Source: Halichoerus grypus
Taxonomy: Eukaryota; Chordata; Mammalia; Carnivora; Phocidae
Assembly (NCBI RefSeq): GCF_964656455.1
Contig: NC_135726.1
Span: 1,064,001 to 1,128,000 of the forward strand
Length of the DNA stretch: 64,000 nucleotides
Direction: 5' to 3'
The notes below the pieces were generated by a model. The model had not been told where the DNA came from and made no database searches. It saw only the letters and a list, made by a program, of their open reading frames with translations. The translations under genes were made by a program, and so were the position numbers. Positions 1 to 12,900 of the stretch are shown piece by piece (position 1 is the first letter of the stretch; every line of letters starts with the position of its first letter).

Positions 1-419
1 GTCCCATGAGTCTCAGGCCCCTGGAGCCCTGTGGTTTCCTCTCCCAGCATTGTTGATGATCTTACTCTCCGACGCTTTGTGGGTGGAGGGTTTTCAGAGC
101 CCCCCTGTGCTGTGTCCCCAGAGCACCTGGGGCGCTGGCATCACCACGCGGCCGTGAGACGGGCAGGCTGAGCCTCGGGCTGGGCCCAGGGCCGCGGGGC
201 CAGCACAGCTCCCGGAGAACCCTAGCCACAGCCCCACCAGCCTCGTGGATACGGCAGCGGGCCCCAGAAACCCACGGCTGGGAGGGGACCTGGGGTCGTC
301 GTTTAGGCAGAGGAACAGAATGACGGTCTCCAGAAACGTGCCGCCGACACAGAGGGGGGCTGCCCTGTGAGGCTCAAAGCAGCCAGCAGCCCTCAGGCCC
401 ATGCCCGCTCCCCCTGCAG

Positions 420-3414
420 GTTCTGCGGGGAGTGCCTCCAGCCCTGCCTCCAGGTGCCGTCCCCCCTCTGCCCGCTGTGCCGCCTGCCCTTCGACCCCAA
501 GAAGGTGGACAAGGCCGCCCATGTGGAGAAGCAGCTCTCCTCCTACAAGGCGCCCTGCAGGGGCTGCAACAAGAAGGTACCCACCCCGGGGGCCCTCCTG
601 GGGCTGGGCAGGCCAGCCAGGCGGGCGGGGCTGTGGTCTGCAGCTGCAGGGCCTGCTTCCGCTCCCCCCTCTCCTCTCCGGCAGAGAGGAACCTGTGCTC
701 TGCCCCTCCCCCACGGCACCACTCACTTCCCTGGGGGCCTTCCCACACCCCCCACAGCCCCCCACATCACCCCCACCCCTGCCGCCTGGCCTGGGCTCTG
801 GGTCTTATGTTGTTGCGTGGTCGCTGTTGTGGGGCTAATTTGGGGAGATGGGAACTGAGCCTCGGCCCTGCCAACGGGGGTTGGGGCCCCAGGCAGAATG
901 GAGGGGGGTGCCTCTCCAGGGCTGACCACCAGCACCCACCTGGCCTGTCTCTCCACCCTGCCTGGAGCCCCTCACAGTGGCCCAGCCCCAGGAGCGGATT
1001 TTGAGTTTGCATTTTGATAGAAACATCACAATAGAAGGCGACTGCTGGTTGCTTTGTCCTACAGGTCAGAGTCAGAGTCAGGACATCCTGGAGCTACTTG
1101 GGTTCTGCAGTGAGGCTGCTGGCCTCCTTCCCTGGCACGCAGGCTTTCTCCCGAGAGAGAGCAGGCCAGGCCCATTCTCGGCTTCCCACATGAAGCGGGC
1201 TGCTCTGCCACAGTGTGCTCGGGTCTGTCCATACTCGTGGGCCAGTGGGACAGGCCTGAGCAGAGCGGGGAGCCAGGCAGCCCTCGAGCGGACAGCTGGG
1301 GGGGATCTTGGCCCCGGGGACCTTACCCCTCGCTCACACCCTCCTCGCTGCTTCCTTGGTCCTGTGAACGAGTTTCCTATTTGTGAGACATTTACTCCCA
1401 GCCTGTTGGCGTTGGTGACAGCAGGATTGGTAGCATCTGCTCCCCAGGGAGGGATGGCTGCACCTGTCTCTTTCCTTGGGTCGTTCACTTGAGCCACACC
1501 GAGGTCCGCACACCTGGCCCCTTTCCCTGCCCCTCGGCCAGAGCGTGTGCCCCGGGCCGGGCTGAGGAGAAGGTGTGCTGTGGTTTGGTACGTTTTGGTA
1601 AGAAGTTCTATCAGGTAGATGCTTGGCTGTCTACAAGAACGCTGTATCTCAGTTTCTGTAATGAGGGCTGTCCCCTCTGCCCCGATACATCTCTTCTGGT
1701 TTCCTCAAGGACTGCTCCTGCCCTCTGCAGCCCCCGAGCGACCCCAGCTGAAGTGTGCTCCTGTCCAGCAGCTGGTGGCCAGACGCACCTGCCAATGGGT
1801 ATCCAGAGTCTGTGTCTCCTTCCTTTGGTGCCCCTTTTCTGGCAGGGCCGTGAGGCCCCTGAGTGAAGCCTCCCCCCTGCTTACGCAGCACTGTGGGGCC
1901 GTGAACGTCAGGTGCAGGGACGGGCCCTGCTGCCTAGTGGCCCTCTCATCCTCTGGAGCCTGACCCCAACGCCTCCTCGGCCTCTGTCTTCCTAGGTGAC
2001 ATTGGCCAAGATGAGGGTGCACGTTTCCTCCTGCATGAAGGTCCAGGAGCAAATGGCCAACTGTCCCAAGTTCGTCCCCGTGGTGCCCACGTCTCAGCCC
2101 ATCCCCAGGTAGGCCACCCCGCTCCAGTGCTCAGAGCCCCTGTTCCTTGTAGGGGCAGCTCCTGGCTGCCCATGTTGCTCTCCCTGGAGGAGGTGGGAGA
2201 GGCTGTTGTGTCTCCCTCTGCGGACAGCCTCGCTGCCCTGCAGGAAGGGCACCCCAAGGAGGGCCCGCACAGGCCCGCGAGTCACCTCCCAGCAGGGGAG
2301 TGTGGGGGGGAAGGGATGGGACCCAGAGTGCAGGGGAGGCCCAGCCGGGTGCCTCCGGGGCGGGCCACGCCGCAGGTGGGGGCAGTGCAGGCCCCCACTC
2401 ACCTCCCGCCGCCGCCGCAGCGCCGTCCCCAACAGGTCCACCTTCACCTGCCCCTACTGTGGCGCCCGCAACCTGGACCAGCAGGAGCTGCTCAAGCACT
2501 GTGTGGACAACCACCGCAGCGACCCCAACCGCGTGGTGAGCCGCCGGCCCGGGGGACGGGGCGGGGGGGTCGGGGCCGGCTCCCCCGAGCAGCGGGGCGC
2601 TGCTTCAGCCCGCACCCCGTGTTGCAGGTGTGCCCCATCTGCTCGGCGATGCCCTGGGGGGACCCCAGCTACAAGAGCGCCAACTTCCTGCAGCACCTGC
2701 TGCACCGGCACAAGTTCTCCTACGACACCTTTGTGGTGCGTGCCCCGCCCCGCGGCCGCGCCCCCGCAGAGGCCCTGCCCTGCCCCTCCCCGCGGCCGCG
2801 CCCCCGCAGAGGCCCTGCCCTGCCCCTCCCCGCGCCTCTCCCCGCGGCCGCGCCCCCGCAGAGGCCCTGCCCTGCCCCTCCCCGCGGCCGCGCCCCCGCA
2901 GAGGCCCTGCCCTGCCCCTCCGTGGTGCGCGCCCCCGCAGAGGCCCTGCCCTGCCCTGCCCCTCCCCGCGGCCGCGCCCCCGCAGAGGCCCTGCCCTGCT
3001 CCTCCGTCCCCTGGAAACCACGCCCCCACCCGGCCCGCAGACCCTCCCGCACCAGGGCCTTTGGGGCTAATCGCCCCGGTCCTAGTTGCTCCTCAGAGCC
3101 CAGTTCCTCACTCCTCGCACAGACCCGCCCGGCACTCGGTCTCCGGGCCAGGTGTCTGCGGGGCGGCTCGCTGCGGAAGGCCCGCGGTGCCCTCGAGGAG
3201 GAGCCAGAGGTGGATCCCGTGCGTGGGCCGCCCATCCCAGGAGCCCATGGCCCTGGGCGGGCAGCACGGCTCCCTCCGGGCCGCGGGACGGAGGGTCTGG
3301 CCCTGAGGGGCACCCGCGCATCCTCGCGTCTTCCCTCGTGTCTTCCAGGATTACAGCATCGACGAGGAAGCTGCCTTCCAGGCTGCCCTGGCCCTGTCTC
3401 TGTCCGAGAACTGA
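420..3414 (+). CDS. RNF166: RNF166, RING-type E3 ubiquitin ligase (3' part, five coding exons)
   Basis: Coding exons are 420-576, 1996-2108, 2421-2535, 2628-2735 and 3349-3414; all junctions are GT-AG and the frame is continuous. They encode 185 residues starting at FCGEC, so the N terminus with the first half of the RING finger lies left of the window. Visible are the second half of the RING (FCGEC to CPLCRLPF), a basic linker with CRGC, a C2HC-type finger followed by a Di19-like zinc-binding region (CPYC to CPIC and HLLHRH), and a C-terminal ubiquitin-interacting motif ([16 protein letters not shown]). In the family, RNF166 is a ubiquitin ligase linked to antiviral signalling and xenophagy; that role is known from literature, not from this sequence. 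The residues after the second intron read SAVPNRS, where I recall the human protein having SNIPNRS. Identity is clear from near-complete similarity to the mammalian protein. Confidence 0.96.
2745..3003. repeat. GC-rich minisatellite in RNF166 intron 5
   Basis: About six imperfect copies of a roughly 40-bp unit made of CGCGGCCGCGCCCCC, GCAGAGG and CCCTGCCCTG segments. Spacing is 40 bp for most steps and longer where short insertions occur. The array starts directly after the exon donor at 2736. Each copy carries a pyrimidine-rich tract ending in CCCGCAG, which resembles a 3' splice site. Confidence 0.9.
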
Positions 3415-4365
3415 AGGCACAGCCCAGCCCCTGGACCTGAGCCCTCCTGCCTCAGGGCACGGGGCCGCGGCTGGGGGGACAGGCCCAGCGCCTGCGTGGA
3501 AATGCGCCTGTGGGACGAGCGGAGCCTCCTGTGTTGCAGGACAGACGTCCCCGAGCCCGCCAGGGGCCCCGCCGTCGGAGGGTGGCCACCAGTGCTCCTG
3601 GCCGAGCCTTGCTGGTTCCTCGGTGCTTCGGGCTGAGCAGGCGGCCCGCACGGGGCTGGCTCGTTGGGCCCGCGAGCGGTGGGCGGCCGGTCCGCCTCAA
3701 AGCCATGCTGTCCTCCTCTCGGGCACAGAGACGCACTGTGCCCCATCGGCGTCGCGCAGGCCTGGCTGCTGAGCAGGGGGCGCGGGGGAGCCCAGCCGCC
3801 GTCTCTCAGCGCTTCCAGTTCGCGCACTCGGTACTGGCTTTTGTGATACTTAGAAATTCTGGCATTTTTCTATATTATCCAGTGTGATGATCTTTTCACA
3901 TTTTATAGAGCAAAGACCGAGCAGTTACTCTTCATATTGCAATACCCGTGTTTGACTAGGAACAATAGTATTTTTATGGAACATTTACAAAATTATATTT
4001 TTTAAAAAAAAATAGTCAAAAAGCAACAGTTGTGGGATCAGCGCGGGGGGGAAGGAAAGAGGCGTGGACGCCAGAGGCAGCGCATGCCCTGGGGCTTTGC
4101 TCAGACAGATCCTGGCACTGCTCTGCTGGGTCCCCCTTCCCAACTGCCAGAAAGAACCCCCAGGGCCCCTGGCCCCTCGCAGCGGCTGCCCCAGCAGTGC
4201 AGGCCTCCTCCCGCCAGGGCCCTGGCCCCCGCCCCACTGTCCCATTCCCAGGTGGACCCCGAACTGTGTTGGTAGGCCACCCCTGGGGTGACGGGTGGGG
4301 TTGGAAGGCGCCGTCTTACTCTTTCGGTTCATGGCATAAATTATTGCTCTTTTAAAAAAAACTTC

Positions 4366-4371
4366 AATAAA
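4366..4371 (+). terminator. RNF166: RNF166 poly(A) signal
   Basis: AATAAA follows an AT-rich stretch and ends a 3' UTR of about 960 bases that begins at 3415. No earlier canonical hexamer is seen on this strand after the stop codon, so this is the likely cleavage site. The UTR holds no other feature I can name. Confidence 0.8.
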
Positions 4372-4935
4372 ACATTTCGAAGCATCTATAGCAACCTCGA
4401 CCGCTAGGTTTCATCTGGGAGGGTGAAAGGCAGGTGGGGGCTGGGGTGCAGCTGTGTGTCTGTCCTAGGCAGCTCGAGCACCTGGTGGGGGACGGTGCTG
4501 CCCACCTGCCCCAGGCCCCTCCCTGTGCGCACGGTGCCTCCCTACACTTCCCTCAGCCCGAGGCTCCCCCAGAACACATCCTCTCTCTTGAACCCCGTCT
4601 GGTACCTGGTGACACATCTGGGCAAAAGTTTGCCAGGTGGTGGTGGTTTTCACCTCCTTCCTTGTCATGAGATAGGGTCCCCCCAAGGCCAGCACACTGG
4701 ACTCAAGGCTTGTTCTGGGGGCCGGAGGTGGCCATGGAGGCTGGCGGGCAGTCTTTGGGATGCCCTCGGGGTGGGTGAAGCCCCGCGTCCCTGAGCAGCC
4801 ACTCTCCCCATGGCTGGTTCTTGCTCTGCAGCTCCCCTGGGCATCCTCCTGGTGCCCCAGCATGTGACCTTGGCCCCCCAGCCTCATGCAGGGCCTAGCG
4901 GGCGGAAAGAGCCATTCAAATGTGAAACGTCCGGG

Positions 4936-5032
4936 ACGCCTGGCTGGCTTAGAGCGTGCCACTCTTGGTCTTGGGTTCTATGTTCGAGCCCCACGTTGGA
5001 GCTGGAGATTATTTAAAAATATAATCTTTAAA
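4936..5032 (+). mobile_element. CanSINE, short old type
   Basis: The tRNA-like head (GGACGCCTGGCTGGCTTAG, then GTTCGAGCCCCACGTTGG) is followed by an AT-rich tail ending in AATCTTTAAA. This is the older, short carnivore SINE form. The B-box-like sequence GTTCGAGCC is clear. Confidence 0.85.
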
Positions 5033-7225
5033 CATGGAATGTCCAGCCAGAGATGGTGGTCTGGGCCACCAGGGCAGTTTCCCTGGGCAGGGCTGTGTTC
5101 TGGGCTGTTCCTCAAAGTAGGTGGGTCTCCTGAGTTTGAAGCCAAGGCAGGGCCAGGCAAACAAGCCCCCACAAGCTGCCACTCGGGAGAGCGGTGACAG
5201 GCTGGTCACCCCCTTAGGTCCTTCTTTAGGAGCCTCCAGCCCCAGCCTCCCCTCTTCAACCCCACTGGCCGAGGACGCCAGTTCCAGGGGGCAGGCATGG
5301 TGGCGGGTCCCTGCTGCCACCTGAGGACACCTGAGGAGCTCTGCCCCCTCCGTACAGCCACGGAGGCAAGAGCCACAGGACAGCGTCCACACGTGGCCTC
5401 TCATCCCCAACACCTCAGGGCAGTGTGCCCAGGGGAGGACAGAGTGAACCCCAACACAGCATGGGGGACACGGGCGAGCTGGATCTCGGCAGACCCCACA
5501 GTGTCAGTGGGGACGCTCGGGCTGAACGCCACAGCACAAACAGCCTCCCTTGTACTTCGAGTGAATCCCGTGCCAGTGGGGCTGTCCCGCCAGGCCTCCC
5601 TGTAAATCAGCTCGGCCGCCTCCAGGGTTTCCCGCCACGTGCGCGCGCACACACAGACACACACTTCAGGCTGGGAGTTCCCGGAAGCCAGCGTCCCTCT
5701 CCCACCCTGACACGCGGGGCCGACCACTGCAGGAGCTCACGTCCCCCACTGCCGGACAAAGCCAGACAGCCCTGCATCCTGGGGCGCCCCCCCCCGGAGT
5801 GCACACTTCCTTTCACGGTACGCACAGCACCGCGGCATGGGGAGTCCACACGCACCCTGAGGCCTAGAAAGCATGCCTGGATCTCGGGTACCTACGACCG
5901 CCTATGTTAGCACGGGGCCGGCCGGCAGGACGCCCAGAGGGCAGAGCCCCCAGGCCCCCGAGCGCTGGCGCGGTGCTCACCCCCGGGTCGCACGGGAGCT
6001 GAGCACGTCTGAGAGTTTGGCCCACCGCCCTGACCTAGCCCGGGGCACAGCCAGCCGGGCTCCCACAGAGGCACCCTGCTGAATGTGGTGGCCAGCCAGC
6101 CAGGCCAGCAGAGGAGGCGCTTTGGACCCAAAAGCCCCGCTGCTGGCTCCTTCGGGGCCAGAAGAGACTCCAGGCCCTGCAGTCAGTGGCTTCCAGAAAG
6201 CCTGCGCTAGGGACCCCAGGCCTGGGACCCAGGAGGCTCCTGTCTGGCCGATGCACTCGGCGCCTTGGAGGCAAGTTGCAACAGAGGTCTGAGTGCCTGA
6301 GACGCCTCTCCGAGGAGCCTCCAAGGGCAGGCCGCGCTTACTGGCCTCTGCCCCCTGGTGGATGGTGTGAGAAGCACAGGGCGTGCCGTGGTGCGGAGGC
6401 TTGGCTGGGGGCAGGTCTGCAAGATGGGGACTCCAGCCCCTCCCGGTGACAGAGAGCTGCCCGACAGGTGGCCCTCCCTGTCTCCAACAACCTGCTGGGA
6501 ACAAGGGGCCAGCTCCAGCGTGCAGGGAGGAGGCAGTGGGGTGCAGAGTGGGAAACCCTGCTGTGGACCCGAGACCCTTCTCCTTGAAACCCCGCAGGGC
6601 ATCCTGCTGATGCCTGACGCCCATATCACACGGGAACAGCACCTGCGGCCTCACAAACACACGTGTGCACACACATGCATCATGTGCGCACGCGGCAGGC
6701 CACAGCCCAGCACGTGCGTGCACCCCTGCTCGGCCCCCCGCTGCTTTCTCCCCCTTCCGCCCCAGCCCCTAGAACCCCTCCTCAGCACCCAACACCGTGT
6801 CCCCTGGCATGCCTAGGACACCATGTCTAGGACTCTCCTGCATGTCGAATAAGCTGTGTGGGAAGGGACAGTGTCCCTTTCTGTCTCACACAGACATGTC
6901 CCCCAGACCCCAGACTAAGAACCAGCATCAGCTGTAGCAGGCCTCAAAATGGAATGAGCTCCCCTTCTCTGGGGGTGACCAAGCACTCACTGGCACCAAT
7001 CTGACCAGATGTTGGGAGCTGGAACATTTGGTCTCAGTTTCCACAAGTCCATGACCTCGTACAGCCATGAGGTTGCCCTAAGTCAGGATATCCCAGCTAC
7101 AGCCACACCCCAATGAACACCCCACATGCTGGTGCAGGGGCCCTTTGTCCCTGCGGCTGGAGCCCCCAGTGCGAGGGGCCATCTGTCCGGGGTCCTGGGA
7201 CAGGTGAGCCCCAGCTGTGAGGTCC
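5033..7225. other. Intergenic RNF166-SNAI3, no feature recognised
   Basis: GC-rich, non-repetitive sequence with no exon-like open frame bounded by splice sites and no transposon I recognise. The open frames present have no family resemblance. Some short CA/GT-rich patches occur near 5640-5670 and 6655-6690. Confidence 0.5.
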
Positions 7226-7241
7226 AGCTCTGAGCACTGTT

Positions 7242-7436
7242 TTGTTTTTTTTTTTAAGATTTTATTTATTTATTTGAGAGAGAGAATGAGAGACAGCACA
7301 AGAGGGAAGAGGGTCAGAGGGAGAAGCAGACCCCCCGCTGAGCAGGGAGCCCGATGCGGGACTCGATCCCGGGACTCCAGGACCATGACCTGAGCCGAAG
7401 GCAGTCGCTTAACCAGCTGAGCCACCCAGGCGCCCA
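7242..7436 (-). mobile_element. CanSINE, full length, with target-site duplication
   Basis: Antisense CanSINE: the poly(T)/TTTTATTTATTTATTTGAGAG tail lies on the left and the tRNA-like head (GCCTGGGTGGCTCAGCTGGTT on the minus strand) on the right. It is flanked by a 16-bp direct repeat, AGCTCTGAGCACTGTT, at 7226-7241 and 7437-7452, which marks a clean retrotransposition event. Confidence 0.95.
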
Positions 7437-7452
7437 AGCTCTGAGCACTGTT

Positions 7453-9690
7453 CCAACAGTCTTGGTCCCTGGGGCCTGTGCTTCATGCTGATATGTCCAC
7501 ACTTGAGAGCACAGAGGCTCACCCTCCTCCAAGCCCCAGGGACGTGCATGCCAGGGGCCACGCTGTTTTGGGGTTCTCGATGCCTTTCCATCTCATCCAC
7601 AAGCGTTGCCGGACCGTGCACATGCAGGTACTGTGCAGGCGTGAGGGCTGGCTCCCAGCGGCCCCCCTTGGGCACAGTCTGATAGGGAGCAGGGCCCCCC
7701 AAACTAGGTCATGAAACCCAATCAGTTAAAAAGTGAGCATGCAGTGCGGGTGCAGATGTATGTGTACATACATAGGCAGAGTCAAGCACTACCTGTCTTA
7801 CTCTTTGTAAGGCATGAAAAAAAGACTCCAAACACATACACATAAAAAGAGAAACTAAGTAGAACTGTAGCAATCGCTCGGGAGGTGCCTATCCTAATTG
7901 GAAAGCGCTGCTCAGGCGGCTGATAGAGGCAGATGGGTGGGGCCCACAGCCTGGCTCCCAGCCAGCTGTCATCCCTAAGGTCTTAGGTGCCAAGGGAAGA
8001 CTGCTGTGATTTCTTCTGGAAGGCAGAGACTCTGGTCCCTGCAAGTCCTGCTCTGGTTGAAAGAGGGGCAGTTCCAGGAGACTGGTGGGAAGTGGGCAGG
8101 CGTGAGGCTTAATGGCCAAGTAAAGCGGCCATAAGGAGGATAGAAGGACACAGAGCAAGAGTGGAGGGGGACAGCTGCACCCCCTCCCTGGCACTGCACA
8201 GGTGTGGACAAGTAGATGCCAGTGTCCTCCTCTGTGGGTCCTTCCTGGGTCCAACCCAGACGCAACCCTGTGAGTTACAGCCAGTGAGTCTGCGTGACTC
8301 CAAGGAGGGCTGAGAAGTGGGTGGGGGTCGTTTGTAACGACAGCCCTAGGAAAAGAATATACTGCCCCTACCCCACAGTGGCTCCAAGGACCCTTGGGAT
8401 CCCAGGGAGCATTTCCAGGATGAGATCAAGGACACTCAAGTTTCCCTAAATAGTGTGAGCATCTCTCTGGGGATGAGGGACATCATCTTGGCGGGCGGCC
8501 ACACAGTGCGTAACCGGGTGAGGAGGGACAGTGTGGGTGGAGGGCTGACCCAGGTACCTGCAAGCCTTATCTACGTCTGGCAGGGGAAAGAAGGAAGAGC
8601 GGGTATAAATAGAAAGCTTGCGAGGCCACAGAACAGGTGAATAAGCAGAAGGCAGCCACGTGTCCTCTGAAATCCACACGCACAACAGCACGGTGCCAGG
8701 CTATGACCCACAGGAGAGATGCGTGCCTTCTGTCCATGCACCACCTGCCCTTCCATGCTCTCACCAAGCCACATGTGCTCCCCTGGGTTCCTATTCCCCC
8801 ACTTCCTAACTTCTCAGAGCCTCCACCTTCTCGTCTGCAACACTATGAACATCAGACCCTGGGTGACATGGCCCTCCCTCCCTGCTTCTCCAGAGGTCCT
8901 TCTACAGGCTCACCATCAACTTCACCTCGTCGCCCCCCAAGCCCTCGGTGGCAAAGAGCACCAGCAGTCCCTTGGCACCCAGGCCTCAAGGGCACCGCCA
9001 GAAAGGCAGGCCTGCTGCACAGCCACAGAAAAGCCCCGCAGCTGTCAGGGGCAGGCTTGGGGCTGTGTCCACTCGTCCAGAGAATGCCCCATCTGACCCC
9101 TGAAGTCCTGAAACGTCCACATCAAAAGGGACCAGACACTCAGACATGGCTCGTCCAGCTCTCTGCCGCACCGAAGGAGGGACACGACTGCCCAGAGTCA
9201 CAGACTAGGCTGTTGCACAGCGCACGCACTTCCCCCCCTTTGATGAAACTTCCCATAAGCGCAGCTCAGAACCCCTTGGAATCCCAGAATTCCAGGCTGT
9301 GTCCCTTCTCCCAACCAAAGGAGCCTTCTGGAGGCGCGGGCCAACTCCTAAAGCCCTGTCCCCAGAGGGAAGGAACCCTCCCCAGGTTTCACCCCCTGGG
9401 AAAGGCCTCTCTCCCCCAGGTCAGCTGACCCCCGTCACCACTATGGCTAGTCAGGTGGGTCAGCTTTGGATTCGGGGCTTGTGCTCATCAATCCTACCGT
9501 TGCGAGTTTGCGCAGCAGGCGGGGCGGGTGTAACCAGCTGGAGCAGGGGTTCTGCGCACGCCTCCACCGCCGTGTGGACTGGAGCCCGGCTCGGCTTCCA
9601 CCCAGCCCTGACCTCCGCCCTTTAGTCCACGGTGAGTGGGTGCGCCAGGCCCCAGGGGTCGGTGTGACTCGCGGCGCGCGCCAGGGCAGT
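7453..9690. other. Intergenic upstream of SNAI3, no feature recognised
   Basis: No exon or recognisable transposon. GC content rises from about 9500 towards the SNAI3 promoter. Around 7700-7870 the sequence is AT-rich and may be a decayed repeat I cannot name. Confidence 0.45.
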
Positions 9691-9917
9691 CCCGTGGGGA
9701 GGACTCGGCGGCCACGCGCTCCCTCCCCCGCGGCCCGCGCACCTGTCCTGGGCGTGGCCCCGAAGCCCCGCCCCGCGACCCCGCCCCGGCCGCGCCTTGC
9801 GCTGGTTGGCCCAGAGGGCACGCTATGCTAATGAGCCAGCCCTCCCGCCACCTGCCTGCAGCGCAGCCCGCGGGCGTTGGGCGGACGCGCTGGGGGACCC
9901 GCGTTAGCAGGGGGACC
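9691..9917 (+). promoter_or_regulatory. SNAI3: SNAI3 CpG-rich promoter region
   Basis: A CpG-dense stretch with GC-box-like runs (CCCCGCCCCG near 9768-9786) lies immediately upstream of the SNAI3 start codon. No TATA box is evident at a suitable distance. Promoter function is inferred from position and composition only. Confidence 0.65.
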
Positions 9918-12900
9918 ATGCCGCGCTCCTTCCTGGTGAAAACGCACTCCAGCCACAGGGTTCCCAACTACAGGCAGCTGGAGACGCAGAGAGGTAGGGG
10001 CTGCCGGGCTCCTCGGACTCCCGTCCCAGGCGGGAGGAAAGGAGTTACCTTGCCAGCAGAGCGGGAGCGAGACCCCGGGTGAGTGGGTGGGTGGCCTCCG
10101 GGCGCCTCGTCCGCTTCGGGGGCCTCGGCCCCGCGTTGGGCTGAGCAGGCGCGGATTCCCTCCCCACTCAGAGAAGTTTCTAGACCCCCAGTCACTTTGG
10201 GGCTCTCCCCCTGTGGCCTGGTAAACCCATCCCAGCTAAGGGAGCCCTGGAGCCATCTTCCTGGTGCAGGAGGTTTGGGTGGGTAGGTGGGTGGGGACCC
10301 AGGGATTGGTGGGGAGAGAGATGGGAGGACTTGGGGCTGCTGTCCAAGTGCTCCCCCAGAACATCCAGAGAGGACCAGAAGAGCTATCCATGGGCTCTGT
10401 GTGCCAAGGCCCAGCTCTTGTAGCGCTCCTCCAGTCCCCTCCATTGCTTCCTCACCCCTCCCGTGGGTCACCTTCCCTCGGGCCTCCCCTCACCCCAGTG
10501 ACGGTTCCTCAGAGGAGGCTGGGGGAGCTGAGGGGCTGCAGTCCTTCCCCCAGCCCCCAGGGTGGCTCAGTGGGGGGACACATGTCCAGGACCCAGGACT
10601 GTCCATGTATCCCCATTCCCTGCTAGGCATAGGGACACGAGAAGGTCCCAGGACATAGGCCTCTCTAGAATGATCAGGGCCATTCCCCACAGCTCAGCAG
10701 CTTCTTGGGGCTGAATACCCCCCAACCCCAGGAAACTGCTTGGTGACTCAGATAGAGAGGGGAGGAGGGACACTGCGGAGGCCCGCGAGTGGACGCCTCA
10801 CTGATCCATCCTGGGGCCCACTGCCGCCAGGGGGTGCCTTCTAGGACTGGGCTCCTGAACTTTGCATTTTGAAATCAATTTAATGAGTCACCACCAGCAG
10901 TTTCATAAAATGAAACAGAACAGAAACCATCAGAGTGCAGGGCTCAGGTAAAGGAAACTTGTTTTAGATATATGTGTATATATATGATGGAAAATGGAAT
11001 TGACCTTTGCCATAATTGTTAACGTTTCAAACCTGTTGTTTAAGCCCAGCCTTAATGTGCACCCCGCTTTACATGCAGACCATGCAGACCAGGGCAGCCA
11101 GTGACGAGCGTCAGACTCAGCTGCCTCCTGTCCCCCACCCCTCCTCGATGTCACTCCCCTTGCATGCGAAGACCTAGGTGACCACTGTGAGCCTCTTCCT
11201 GCCAGGATGTTGCCTGGGGCCCCTCACTCATTTTAAATAAGTCCCTTTTCAGGCCGCCCCCCAGGGAACTCTGAAACCAGAGGGGACTTAAAAGTCTCTT
11301 CTCCCAGGAATCTGAGTCCCAGGACCAGTAACAAAATGGAGCAGCCCCAGAGGGTGTGGGGAGGCATTTAAAGGACCAGCAGAAGCTCGGGTCAACACCA
11401 CAGCACAGCTACCTCGCTCCCCTGCCCTCTCCCTGGGACTGCCCCCCCCCCCACAGGGTTTCGCTCTGGCGATGCCTGGGGCCAGGGTGGTGGCTGCATC
11501 CCAGAGACTTAAGAAAGGTGACTTTTTTTCCCCAGTAGAAAGGCTCCTCTTGGAGCTTATGTGGGGTCCTAGGCTTTCCGGCATCCCAGGGCTGTCTTTC
11601 CAGAACTTCCTTGGCCTTTGTCTCTTAGCTGGCCACTGCTACTCCCTCTTCCTGGGAGGACAGAAATTTGGTGTGCTATTTTATAATTAGGGGATTTAGG
11701 GGTGAGGTCAGGACAGAGTGGTGGGTGGGAACCTTCCTTAAAGGTCCTCATTTCTCTACATCCTCACCGACACTTGTAACTGGCTATTTTTAATTCTAGC
11801 CATCCTAGTGGGCGTGACATGGTATTTTGTTGTGGCTTTAATTTGCATTTCCTTGATGGATAATGGTGGCAAGCATCTTTTCCTGTGCTTGTTAGCCATT
11901 TGTATCTCTCTTGCTTTTTTTTTTTTTTTTTTAAGTAATCTGTACGCCCAAGGTGGGGCTTGAACTCACAACCCTGAGATTAAGAGTCACGTGATCTACA
12001 AACTGAGCCAGCCAGGCACCCTGCCATTTGTATATCTTGTTTGGAGAAAGGTTTCTTCAGATCCTTTACCCATTTTAAAATTGTATTCTCTTTTCATTGT
12101 TGAGTTGCTAGAGTTCTTTGTATATTCTACATGCTAGTTACTTATCAGATACATGATTTGCAAATATTTTCTCCCAATCTGTGGGTTGTCTTTCTCTACC
12201 CAAAGCCTTGGCATTAAGGTAGAAATGGGGCCAGAGATTTATTTCAACACATCTGGAGTACGAAATGGGTCGGGGACTGTGGAGATTTGGGCTTGGGGGA
12301 AATGCTCGCCTGTTTACTCTGGGGGATCCTGCCGCTCTCATCTGGTCAAGCATGGGCATGCTGGCCCACAAATGTGGGAGCAGCGGCCCGGGGACCAGCT
12401 GCCCCTGGAGGCCGTTGTGGTACCACCGAGGACAGCCGTCAACCCGGGAGCGTTGGCGGGAGGCTGTGTGCACCTCCGTCACGGGTGAGGGGTGATCGGG
12501 GTGACTGAAGGCTAATTAGTTCTCTTACACATCGTGGCGGACTGCCGAGTGTCTGTTCTGAATTAGCTCTGTGTAGGAGCCTGGCGCCACAGCTCTGAGC
12601 TGGCCCCGAGGTGGGACGGGGGTCAGGGAGGCCTGCCCTGCCTGGGCAGTGGGGGAGCCTGAGATCTCTCCCGTAGACCCTGCGGTCACTTCCCGAGCTG
12701 ACACCCCACCTCGTCAGCCCTTTCCCTTTGCGCGGACTGCCGACGACCTAGAAGAGGCCTAAGGTCAGACCAAGCAGGGCAAGCGTGAGGACAGAGTGTG
12801 GGGGCTCATGTTCACCTGTACCTTCTCTCTCCGCCCTCCCTTCTAGAGATCAATGGCGCCTGTTCTGCCTGCAGGGGGCTGGTGGTGCCCCTCCTCCTCC

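Noticed and set aside
2127..3440. Open frames of 366-437 codons over RNF166 exons and intron 5
   Set aside because: They are GC-rich read-through of introns and a minisatellite. The true RNF166 exons are short, in different frames and end at consensus splice sites.
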